Shown here piece by piece: positions 1 through 9,934 of a stretch of DNA of 64,000 nucleotides. Source of the stretch: Pseudofabraea citricarpa (lineage: Eukaryota; Ascomycota; Leotiomycetes; Helotiales; Dermateaceae); assembly GCA_029641185.1 (NCBI GenBank), contig JAPWGK010000001.1, forward strand, positions 2,554,501 through 2,618,500. The letters run 5' to 3'. Every line of letters starts with the position of its first letter. Position 1 is the stretch's first letter. The translations under genes were made by a program, and so were the position numbers. The notes under the pieces are model-generated. The model was not told the origin of the DNA. It searched no databases and saw nothing but the letters and a program-made list of their open reading frames with translations.

Positions 1-1102
1 CTGCCATCTGTCATCCGAGGAGAAGCTCGTTTTTGTTTAGGTGTTACTGAGCCGCAAGGTAAGATAGTTATTCTTCACCATGACAACTCTCCTACAGGCT
101 ACAGGCTTAGAATCAATAGGCTAACAATATGACCTCAAAAATTAAGCTGGATCGGATGTTGCTGGTATCCTAACGAAGGCCGAAAAAAAGGGTGACATAT
201 TCGTGGTGAATGGAACAAAGCAATGGGTAACCAATGGCATGTCTGCCGACTTTTGTACTGCGGTGATCCGCACTGGGACTGAGGGGAAAGCCGGAATTTC
301 GGTTTTGGTCATTCCTCTGGGGTCAAAGGGAGTTTCTCGAACTGAGATTCATAGCTCTGGTGTTGCTTCAAGTGGTATGTTCATCCAACGAGCGATAACT
401 GATCATAATTATACTTTGTCTTTGACTAATTTATGGCTATCAAGGATGCGCCCAACTCGACTTCAAAGATGTGGAGGTGCCTATCACGAATCTTATCGGA
501 AACGTGGATGAAGGGTTTAAGCTTGTCATGTCCAGTAAGTTCTATTGGCTTATCTTTACTCCATTTTAAACGGAGAGATTTAACAAGACATTTATACAGG
601 TTTTAACCACGAGCGGCTTTGGATCGCGGGAAATTGTCTACGTTTAGCTCGTGTATGTCTCGAAGACGCATATCAATATGCCGTAGTGCGCCAGACTTTT
701 GGAAAACCTCTCATTGCGCGGCAGACAATCCGGCTCAAGTTCGCTAACATGGGGATGCAAATAATGAGCACGTACGCTTTGCTCGAATCCCTTATACAGG
801 TTAGAGACAGCGCGACCAAGGGATCGGCAGCTGATAGTAACGAGGCAAGCGACAGCATTGGTGGCTTGTGTGCATTAACCAAAGTCAGTGCTGCAAAGGC
901 AGCTGAATTAGCTGTGAGAGAATGTCAGCAAATAATGGGTGCTCTGGGATACACACGTACTGGCGCTGGAGCCCGAATTGAACGAATCAGCCGAGATTTA
1001 CGAGTGCTTGTCATCGGCGGAGGCAGCGAAGAGATATTGAGTGAAATGTCTTTGATTCAAGAAACAAAAGATTTAGAAAGGTTAAAACCATCAGCATCTT
1101 GA
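1..1102 (+). CDS. Acyl-CoA dehydrogenase family protein, 5' end outside window
   Basis: FAD-dependent oxidation of an acyl-CoA; the substrate cannot be told from sequence. The window opens inside the gene. Exons fit as 1-58, 147-374, 445-534 and 600-1102, joining about 292 residues. The frame begins LPSVIRGEARFCLGVTEP, the N-terminal/middle-domain part. It continues through KQWVTNG (middle beta domain), a short exon ending ...GFKLVMS, and FNHERLWIAGN leading into the C-terminal helical domain. It ends with RDLRVLVIGGGSEEIL, the position where ACADs carry R-D-x-R-x-x-x-I-x-E-G-T/S-x-E-I. All introns are GT-AG with CTAAC/CTAAT branch-like sites. The GGGSEEI variant resembles fungal ACADs that often carry an N-terminal cytochrome-b5 domain (inference, not visible here). 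No PTS1 is seen: the C-terminus is PSAS. Confident on family, not on substrate. Confidence 0.9.
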
Positions 1103-1750
1103 CAATACGAGTAACCCACACTTTCTAAAATATCATAACATAACCCAGCATCCTGTTGTTTCTGATATTTGAGTCATATGGGCGAGAAATATGATACCCT
1201 GGTACGATCTTCTCTCAAGGAAGTAAAAATTCCTTTGAAAGAAGACTTTTACACGACCTAAGGTTGACTTCCCGTTTCAATTCAAAGACATGAATTCTCA
1301 CCCTAGCTCACTAACAGGATTGTAGAGGGTACAAATTGCCACCTATATACTATTATTAAGCTGTCTAGACTTCTAGACTTTTCAAACGGGACAATGATCT
1401 CACTACCGATCAGGGTTTGATTCAAACTGCTACGACTAGGATTAATACAAGAGCAATAATAAATTTCACACTTATGTTTTGGTCAGAAATGAGCAATTAC
1501 CTTTGCTTTTTATCAACATCTGTTTCCGTTAAAGTGAGAAAGTTTTCTAAAAGAGGACAAATATAAAGTCATAATCCCTAAATGTATCTTTATATTTCTG
1601 CAAAATACTGCCTAGATAGGTAACGAAATTGATTCTCAACAAGTTCTCTAATTCTGCTAGTCTATTATTTCATTACTGCAGAATAAATTTACATGTATGG
1701 CTTGTTAAAAACCAGGTTTGAATCACTTCCATACCGTAGGTAGGTTTTGA
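1103..1750. other. Intergenic, 648 bp
   Basis: AT-rich sequence between the 3' ends of the acyl-CoA dehydrogenase (plus) and the poly-Ser coiled-coil gene (minus), so it should hold both 3' UTRs. I see no ORF, repeat or RNA gene in it. Confidence 0.6.
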
Positions 1751-2676
1751 TCAATCAGAAGTACTCGAGCTGGAAGAAGAAGAAGAAGAAGAAGAAGAAC
1801 ATCCAAAATCGACTTGAGCGACGAGCTCTGTGACTGCCTCCATATCACCTTTCTCAAACAAGGTTCTGAATTCTGTATCCCTCGCCATCAAAAACAATAC
1901 CAACAGGTCTTTTATCATGACCATCTCTTTAAGCTCTGCCACAGCTTTTGATTTCTCTTTCTTGAGTTCCTCACGCTCTTCCGAGTTGCTGAGATATATC
2001 ATGTGAGCGAGAGACACCGCAGCATTGCAAGTCTTTTCTATCTCCTTAATGATTTCACCGTGACCCCTCTCTTGATGTTCCAATTTGCGCTTCAGCTCGC
2101 GCACTTCATTCTTCAGATCAGCCTCGCGTTCAGTATGTTTCCGCCCGTACCTCCGCCAGTGATCACTTAGCATCCTTTTGTATAAAGCGATGGTTTGGTT
2201 CTTAAAGTGGTTCGTGGTTGTCAATCTGATGATCGTCTTCTTCAATACGACGAGTTTGGACTCGTCCTCGGGGTTTATAGCTCTTTTTCGTGATGATGGA
2301 GAACTGACCGACCCAACAGAGGTTCGTTTGACCTCTTGCTTGCGATATCCCTCGCTTTGGATTCCGGGACCTTGTGTCAGCCTTCCAGGAAGAGACTTGC
2401 TGGCATGTAGTTTAGTTGGAGGAGGAAAAATCTGGCCGAGTAACTTACGGCCCCATAATTTTTTTTCCCATACTGGTGTTTTTGAAACCCGTGAAGATTT
2501 CTATCCCAGCGTTTGTATTCACATTGCGATTTTGATCTTCTTCGTGTACCGGCTGGGGTTTCGACTGATGGGTTTTTAGAAGGGATTCTTCTAGAAAGCG
2601 TGGACACCTTTATACCTGATAACACGTGTCTTGTATTCTTAAATTTTCTTTTCAGTGCTTGTTGAACATCTAGTTT
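1751..2676 (-). CDS. Hypothetical coiled-coil protein with poly-Ser tail
   Basis: I do not recognise the family. The main exon, 2395 down to 1751, is joined to an upstream exon (2449 to at least 2625). The 53-nt intron at 2396-2448 has donor GTAAGT and an acceptor after ...CAGCAAG, and restores one frame (NYGA joined to SLPGRLTQ). The protein has a basic Arg/Lys/Ser-rich N-terminal part, then a heptad-like charged region of roughly 100 residues (READLKNEVRELKRKLEHQE and onward) that predicts a coiled coil. A run of 12 Ser followed by TSD ends the protein; it is encoded by a GAA/TTC-type microsatellite at about 1771-1800. The 5' end is unresolved: the frame stays open to a TGA near 2700 without an ATG, so a further exon probably lies upstream. 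Nuclear or scaffold roles are possible but not shown. Confidence 0.5.
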
Positions 2677-2699
2677 GAGCCGGATAGTTTGACGGATTC

Positions 2700-3545
2700 G
2701 AAGGCCTCAGCTGAGGACTGGATGGAACCTAAATACCATGTCGGCTGTTATAGGTTCTCAGCAACTGAGAGAAAATGTGTTGCTAAACCCCTCCTTGTTG
2801 TTAGTGAAACGTGGTTTTGGCAGAGGTGGTGGTAGGCATTCCTTACTTTCATCTTTGTGGACCTTCACGGTCAATAAAAGCCCCACAACACCGACTGCGA
2901 CCGCAACAGATTAGAGCTCATAGAAGGATGCCGGAGTTTTCACGAACATGGGACTCAAAAAGGGTGGAATGTAAAGCATAGTTGATCTAAAGGAACTATC
3001 TGCTGGGTAAATACACTTGTGGATGGTCACCAAGTATATCACGTGCTATTCTTTCGTGACAGGAGTGGCAAGTACTAGGTACTTCACAATGGTAAGATTG
3101 TGTTGAATTGCAGTGGCTAAAATGATCCATAGGAAAGTTTAAATAAGTTAATTACATTTTTTTACTTCGTACTTTCTAGCTCGACTATCTTAGTCCACGA
3201 GGCTAACATACCCAGAGTAAACAGCCGTGGTATGGGAAAGGCCATAGCTCGAAGGTTAAGAACAGAGTAATAAGCCAAGCTGTGCTGAAATACAAGACCT
3301 TAACTTCACAGGTTTCACCAAGATCATTAGAGTATCCGTCAAAGAGTTTTTCTGCTTTTATCAAATGTTTAGTGCGAATCAGACTAAAGATCTCTAATTC
3401 CGCGTCTTGCTAAGATCGTAACTTCTTTTAAACAAAAGCTCAGCCCAAAGTCCAGAGGTGACCAACCAAAAAAAGAAGCCATGAATCTGCAAAAGCCACA
3501 TGCTCTATCTATCTAGTGTTGACTATTTCCAAGGACTGCTACTCA
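2700..3545. other. Intergenic, about 850 bp
   Basis: No convincing ORF on either strand. It should contain the promoter and any missing first exon of the coiled-coil gene, and the 3' UTR of the disturbed gene downstream on the same strand. Confidence 0.5.
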
Positions 3546-4345
3546 TCACAAGTACTCAGAAATATAAAGGCGTGCACCATAGCCTGGATTTCCACGATTA
3601 TTCATTTGCAATTCGTAAAAAGCATTAACTTCGGCATATGTCATTAGATTGTTGGGTTTTGCAAGTAGACTCTGGGCGTAAAAAGGAGGGAACTTTCTTA
3701 GCACCTCCTTGTAAACATCTGGAAACGTGCCATTGTGGATGGTGTGTGGATCGAATCGACGTAATTCACACCCTTCCTGGCATCCACTTCCATCATGAAC
3801 TTGTAGATGACTTCGATTTCAACATCTGTACGCGAGTCCTGATAATTGTCCCTCATACCATCGGTGTTGGGTTGATGCTGTGCCTTGGCTTCATACATAT
3901 CTTCCCGCTCGACCACAGTTTTGTCACACCCAACTACCTTGCATGCGAAAACCCGGTGGGGATCCTCATCCTTCTTGTTCTTGGCTTCCGCAGTACTACT
4001 AGCTTCAACTCAGGGTTCTCCCCATTCAAGTTCTTCATCAATATCTGATCGCTTCACTGGTTCGTGTGTCTCGCAGTTGTCATCATCTGTTCCGTCACAA
4101 GTGGTTTTGATATCATGTGGTACAGAAATATTTGCGCGCTTGGATGCTTCGGTTTTAGGGGCAACTTCAGCCTTGGACGAGATCATGACAAAATCGAAAT
4201 CGGCTTCAGGATGGTCGGGATAAGAATCAACGGAAGAACTGGTCTTGGGCATAACCATCCCGTGGAACTCATTGGCATATATTTGCAAATACAAAAAGAG
4301 GCACACTGACTTCTCTTTAGTGCACATACTGGAACGATGATGCAA
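3546..4345 (-). pseudogene. Hypothetical acidic protein, interrupted reading frame
   Basis: Minus-strand coding character is clear, but one continuous frame is not. Segment 1 (about 4345-4013) encodes an acidic stretch (MPKTSSSVDSYPDHPEADFD...) and ends at an in-frame TGA at 4010-4012. The same frame reopens at once and runs to 3698, through a FACKVVGCDKTVVERED segment. The 3' end is read in another frame that has no start codon: from about 3790 it reads HNGTFPDVYKEVLRKFPPFY, then NNRGNPGYGARLYISEYL, and stops at 3546-3548. That last piece looks well constrained. Either introns I could not place remove the TGA and shift the frame, or the gene is decaying. A GTATGT-like donor near 4317 may mark a 5' intron. 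No known function. Confidence 0.4.
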
Positions 4346-4399
4346 CTCAGAAGATGGATGGCACTACAAAAGGGCATTCAGGTCAGCTATTGCATTTGA

Positions 4400-7300
4400 A
4401 GGGGATTTGAAGAAAGGGAGAGTTTCGTAAATTGAAAGAATGAGTGAGCATGGCAGAGGATAGGACAGAATATTTACATACATTGAATGGGATTGTTGAT
4501 CTTTCTGAAGAGAGGAGGGATGGTGTTGAAAAGCTGTAAGCGCGTTCGTATAAATTTATATGAAGGTGTTTGTGTCGGCTAAGAAGGTGAGAATCCGTTT
4601 AAACCTTGACAAAGGAGGTTTTCATACGCAGGCCCTAATTTCAAGTCTTTGGGAATGGTAAACGGTTCCAAATGGGAGTACACTTATAATACAAACCCCA
4701 AAGATTATATCCTCCTCAAGTCCAAATTTTCCCCGTGTATACCCTTAACTTAGTACTCCCACTAATCGTAACGATATATCCGTAAATTCCAACTCTTGGG
4801 TCGGCGCCAAACGGATGAGGGTATTAGCCAAAGCTTCTGCATAGCCGAAAGCATCATACTGTACTATGTAAACGGGTCGAACTCAAAAGAGCCAACACTG
4901 TGGCAAGGAGAATAGGTTGTGTGAAATGATCGTCTGGGTAGTTTGAGAGAGAAGAACTCCTGTAACGGAGGAAGAGGCTTAAATACAGGCAATATCCTTA
5001 GCGCGCCTTCCTAAGTGCTATAACACCTATCTTGCTTACATCCTCTGTTACCTCAGTCCGATAAACTATTCTGACTTCCTAATCTGTTTCCATGCTCTGA
5101 TGGTGGTTACACAAACCTTCTAAGGGTATTCTGTTCACCATGCTGCGATTGATGCATTCCTTTGTGGTTAAGCGAAGTTAGCCCCTAGAAACATCATTGA
5201 GAATCAGCGAGCTGGATACCTTTGTTTCATTTTTGTTAAGAGAAATATGAAAGTTATTCATGATTTATAGTGGAGGTTTTCTTTTAATCAGACTTGGGTA
5301 TTCGCTTTTGGCCAGTAGACATATGTCCGCACTGACAGGATTGTTTCTTCCTTTATCTTCCATGCTCAAGTACATTAAAGATCAATATCAGCTCTGTATA
5401 AATACGACTTTATTGCTAATTTTAGTAGATTACTAGATTATGAGAACGTCTGGACGCTCTTAAGGATAAACTTGCGAGGCTATCTATCACACATCCCTGG
5501 CAAAGTTGATTATTTGGATTTTGGGTTCTTCTGGCTTTCCAAGCGCTAGACAAAACTTTGCCCTCTAGCTACGTTTTTAGGACAAGGGAGATAGGCAAAA
5601 TGTACACTGGTTTTATGCTAGCCTTATCAAGTTATTTCGAAATGATTTACCATTTTACTACTACTCACGACTTCCTTCGCAATCTTGTGTTAAACTTGGA
5701 TAGATAGCCTTATCTAAAGTGAGTCTGCAATGGAGTGAGTGGGGTAGGTTGATCGAGAACCATTACGAACATATAAATGAGAATATAGAGTACCCTTACA
5801 GGAGATTCACCGCATAGTAACATATATATCCACATTTGATCCAACCTTTCAACCTCAAAGTCAAAGATACCCAAAGCTCGAAGCCAAACTGCGAAGGATA
5901 AAGACAACCAAGAGACCGAGATCAACTCTGACTTGAGACGGTTTCTTCAACACAAAAGTGTTATCAAGATGGCCGGTGAAATTCCAAAGCTAAGAGCGTA
6001 ATATAAACAATCTACAAGAGTTTGGTGCTGTTGTCATATTTGCTATTGCTGCCATTACCTTTTATGAAGGTACGGAGGTGTAAAGCTGGTGAATAGGTCT
6101 ACCTGCCTCGGGAGGCTATATGCTACCTAGCGCCTGATCCTGTGACACGTCCCCGTGATACCGTTGATCTGCCTAATTTGTAGATGATAGCCGTCAAGAT
6201 TCTTCTTATTGATCTTAGCGATTGGGATTATTCCGACTAAATTTGGCTATTCTTCTTCCTTACAAGACCATTCATATCGTGGCGATATGGAATAATAATC
6301 TAGTGGATAGATAAATATGTTCGGATATTCTATACTAGGCAAGAGCTATATATGCCGTCTAGCCTACAAGTGATAATTAATATCTAGGTTCTACAGCTTC
6401 TTCTCGTCTGTGATTAGAGATTAGTCCGACTATACTTGATATTTTCATCACTCTTTAGACTTTCTAGGTGGTAGGTCTTAGGACCAATCAATGATTATAA
6501 AGAATCAACTGTTTATTGAACTGAGTGTCTATGATCCGCTCTCTAGGCTAAGAATACATGGAAGCTAGAATTATATTAGCGTAATACTTACGATTCTCCA
6601 GATCAGCTTTGTATTTAGTTTATAGAAGATGCTAATCTCAAGCGAGAAGTATAACAAAGAATATGTTTCGTGGCAGTTGACTATAATCCTAAAAGAAAAA
6701 GAGCAAAGTAAATCTAAACATGTTTCTAACAAATGGTAGGTACCGCGCAAAATTACTCCGATTTCATAGAACTTGCAGGTTGAACCACCTTCCACTTAAT
6801 ACAACCAAGAGCCATTCTGATCCATTTATAACCAAGTGTTGAATAATCTCAAAAGAACGCTACAAACCCCCCCTTTTTTTTAATCTATATCTCTTCCATG
6901 TATTCTAAAATTGCTTCCATTTCAGTATTTATGTAATACTCACAAGTACATTCCAAAAATTGATGTCACAAGAGATGCTAGTGGTATTTTTTGTTTGTAC
7001 TTTTTCCAGAACCGGTCTACAGTTGACAGGGACGATACTATCATAAGATGTTTCAGAAATTTAACTTTACAAAATCTACGCCACTGCGGACATATAATGT
7101 GATTACAATATTGTGGACTTCCTTGATTCATTCGATCGGCAACAATAATTTCCTGTTTTTTCATTTCGACTCGATTTCTGCTACTCCACCACGATTTGAA
7201 TATTCTGTATACTCTCTGTTTTGTCTATAGCAAACTGACGATAGCTATGAATCTGGTATTGCCAGTTCCATATAGTATTACACATATCAAGAAATCCACT

Positions 7301-8928
7301 ATCGTCCTGGCCGGTTCCAATACGCTCCCTAGTGTGAATCCTTAATCTATCGACCACCAAATTATATCGAGAGACAAGTAGTTTATACTCCGTCTGAGCT
7401 ACGGAATTCCGATAGTTCATATAAGTACGGTATTCTGCGGTTCTTCTTATTTTACATCGAGCCATGTACATATTATACTCGTGGAGGTGTAGGTCTGAAC
7501 CATTTCCAGCCACGGTGTTCAAGTTAGGCGTAAGATCGAGTTTATGTCTATTGGTGGCACATCGGGAGTCCTCGGACGATACTGATGAGCTATAATTGGA
7601 GTAGTTTGAGCTGTGTTGGGACGGAGTTAAGCTATGTAAGAAGTAAGCAAACTACACATTTCAAACATGATTATACGTCACTATACTCTAGATAGCTCAT
7701 AATAGAAAGTGTGTGTAGAAATTTTAGATGTAAGTCTGGGTATAGATAGCGTGTGTGAAGATGTGAGTGAAAAGAACGAAAAGAATAAAAAGTCTGGGAA
7801 GACTTATTTTAGACTAATATTACGGTTATGCCATTGATAACTAGCTCAAAATACCTTTCGTTTGATAGTGCAGTTAGGTAACAACTATAATTAGAGGTTA
7901 GAAAAAGAAAAAAGTATTAATACTGTTTAATAAATCATTTCGTCGAAACCCTAGACTCGTCTACACTAGTGTACCGAGCTAGGAACTTATAAGTGAGGCT
8001 ACTAAACTTCGGACGGGCGTTACACGACACTAACTTGGTACTATTTGTACCGAAAAGAATTACAATAAAAAAAAAGGTGATATAAGTATTATGAAATTCT
8101 AAGTCTTCTAGAAAGTAACAGGTCTGTCTTGACTCATATGCTTTATCATAACTTCCACGGTATAAATTTGAGCCACCCTCACTCCTTGCACTGAATTAAT
8201 AAGAGACCACGATATCCTATCGGATTATCTCTAGCTATAGTTCCCTCTTCAAATAGGTACTACCCTCTGAGCACAGCCTGATATTCGTGAGAGAGGCTAC
8301 CATAGCCAGTGAGGTTAGGATCAAACTTGACTTTTGTTTCTCACTTGAACGAATGGAATTTTTTCTGTATATCACATAAGAAAAATCCCGAAATAGTCAA
8401 GCTTATGGACATGTTTAAATGATCTCATAAGGCAGTAGGTTTTCTACAGTATGCTTCATAATTGTGCCGCAAGCTAGTATGTAGACCACAACAGAATAAC
8501 AAACTTCTAACGCAAAAGATCCGAGTTTTAGATGGATGACACAAGAGTAATCTACCCTAAAATTCGTATATAATTTGTCAATCTTAGCAGGTAGTTCTGA
8601 GGTCAGAGGCTGCTACTTGGCAATTGTCCACTCATAGCCAGCTAGACACATGCTATTATGAGTTATATTTGCATCCAACTTCCTTGGAAGTTGCCACCCT
8701 TCTAATTAAGAACAGTCATTGTCAGAAAGTAGAATATCCTGATTCACCTTCAATAAACATCGTTTTTCAAGCTCGCACATCTGTTACTTTGCTCAAATTA
8801 TCTTGAGATATTGAAAAGTTTCGAAGTGAACTCGAAAGAAGAATTACTTGCACCATTAAAGAATACTAATGCAGTTGCAAGTTTGCTTTTTATAACAGAA
8901 TGTCATTTTTTAGGTGCGTCTTATCTCC

Positions 8929-8930
<2 letters not shown>
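4400..8930. other. AT-rich gene-poor block with possible relics
   Basis: About 4.5 kb, visibly more AT-rich than the rest, with many short ORFs and no complete gene model. Three fragments look like remains of coding sequence. (1) ATG at 5969 opens MAGEIPKLRA then stops, followed by an out-of-frame LQEFGAVVIFAIAAITFY. (2) A minus-strand frame, 7181 to about 7640, is open for some 150 codons and contains RIHTRERIGTGQDDSGFLDM. (3) Minus strand near 8000-8040 reads GTGTCGTGTAACGCCCGTCC, the kind of start seen in some Gypsy LTRs, but I find no second LTR copy. Repeat-induced point mutation of an old element would fit but is inference. Confidence 0.35.
7181..7633 (-). CDS. Unrecognised ORF or exon in AT-rich block
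   Basis: Minus-strand frame open for about 150 codons. It can be read from a TACATAG-type acceptor at about 7634 (HSLTPSQHSSNYSSSVSS...), continues through GNGSDLHLHEYNMYMARCKI and RIHTRERIGTGQDDSGFL, and ends IQIVVE. No ATG starts the open frame where I would want one; the first candidate initiator inside it is a non-ATG codon at about 7520. Tyr/Arg/Asn-rich composition with no recognised motif. It could be an exon of an unseen gene or a fragment of a degenerated element. Confidence 0.2.
   Translation of the reverse strand, partial: SLTPSQHSSNYSNYSSSVSSEDSRCATNRHKLDLTPNLNTVAGNGSDLHLHEYNMYMARCKIRRTAEYRTYMNYRNSVAQTEYKLLVSRYNLVVDRLRIHTRERIGTGQDDSGFLDMCNTIWNWQYQIHSYRQFAIDKTESIQNIQIVVE

Positions 8931-9017
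<87 letters not shown>
8931..9017. repeat. (GA)n microsatellite, about 43 units
   Basis: Uninterrupted GA dinucleotide array of roughly 86 bp between the AT-rich block and the 9-10 kb ORF cluster. One strand is purely purine, so it can form triplex or H-DNA and is prone to slippage; the exact length in an assembly is uncertain. Confidence 0.95.
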
Positions 9018-9020
<3 letters not shown>

Positions 9021-9066
9021 AGTAAGATTAAGATGTTAGAAAGGATAGTTCTCTTATAGTTGATTG

Positions 9067-9416
9067 ATGGATCCATTAGTTCATGTAGATATTACTTCAG
9101 CTCTGAAAGTATCAGACGATGAAGAAAAGCTTATTGTGCCATTGTTCTATTTACTGCCCGGAAACCTATCCTCACTGCCCATTGATTTCCTGGAAAAGAT
9201 GAACTGGGCCTTAGAAACATGACCGATGCCCGTAATATTCTCGCTGCTATAGAAGACCAGCAATCGTTTGTGGAGCCTCAGAAAGCACATTGGGAGATCA
9301 AATACTACACCCAAAGTTCAACTCGGCTGCGACATCCTAAGAAGATTCTTGTTGTAAATAGACATGAAAACGGAATCAATTTCGGTATCTTGAGCTGCCT
9401 AATTTGTTTACCTTAG
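9067..9416 (+). pseudogene. Two overlapping short ORFs, possibly one frameshifted gene
   Basis: ATG at 9067 opens a 51-codon ORF (MDPLVHVDITSALKVSDDEE, then LIVPLFYLLPGNLSSLPIDF) ending at TGA 9220-9222. A second ATG at 9219 overlaps that stop (ATGA) and opens a 65-codon ORF in the next frame (MTDARNILAAIEDQQSFVEP ... ILVVNRHENG), ending at 9416. Both read like protein rather than random translation. A single-base indel near 9215-9222 would join them, so a frameshifted gene or assembly error is the simplest explanation; two real small overlapping genes would be unusual in a fungus. No family recognised. Confidence 0.3.
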
Positions 9417-9628
9417 CACGTGGGCAGACTGTCAGTGAGTATTTAAGCAGCAGCAGCCTTGTAGCAGCAGACTGGATAAGCGGCAAGCACGGAATACCAT
9501 ACCGCCACTTGCATAAAGAGCATGTACGCGTTAAGATGAGAGCCTGCATTCGGCAGTGGGCCTATTCGTTCTCGCGCAGGTATTGAGAGGTCAAGAGAGG
9601 CTGAAAGATCACAAAGCGTGAATAATAG

Positions 9629-9934
9629 ATTAATGTTGCCAGTTGCGCTATTGTTGTCATCCATCTTGCTCTTCAGGTTGACCTCCGTGTTGTCCTTGGT
9701 ATTGATATCGGTGCTACGTTAAATGAAGACAGATCCAACTTCGAGTTAGGATTTTACTGCCGAGGTGATAATTGTGGTGCTGGTTGGTCTGCCAATGAGC
9801 ACTGCTGCCAATGTAATACGAGACCTGGCTTTGATCAGAAGAGGAGGAATTGTTGGTCCTGTACAAGAGTTAAGTGCATCTCTATTACAAAGAACTTGGG
9901 ATCTCATATATTGCTCCGAGCTCCGACGGGTTAG
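9629..9934 (+). CDS. Cys-rich zinc-ribbon-like exon, start not found
   Basis: An open plus frame without ATG, so it is easy to miss. From about 9716 it encodes DIGATLNEDRSNFELGFYC and then a dense cysteine set: C-x4-C-G-x-G-W-S, EHCCQC, and NCWSCTRVKC, before ending LRAPTG at TAG 9932-9934. The pattern of paired Cys with a W-S and a C-C-x-C core resembles small zinc-ribbon domains common in uncharacterised filamentous-fungal proteins; this is a resemblance from memory, not a database hit. A TTGCTCTTCAG acceptor just before GTTGACC (near 9679) suggests an upstream exon, perhaps ending at the GTATTG after 9580, but the phases I tried do not join cleanly. It may be part of a broken gene together with the ORFs at 9.07-9.42 kb. 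Confidence 0.35.
   Translation: MNVASCAIVVIHLALQVDLRVVLGIDIGATLNEDRSNFELGFYCRGDNCGAGWSANEHCCQCNTRPGFDQKRRNCWSCTRVKCISITKNLGSHILLRAPTG

Noticed and set aside
7950..8050. Possible LTR terminus on the minus strand (GTGTCGTGTAACGCCC)
   Set aside because: No second LTR, primer-binding site, or pol-type ORF found; mentioned only as a weak hint in the AT-rich block.
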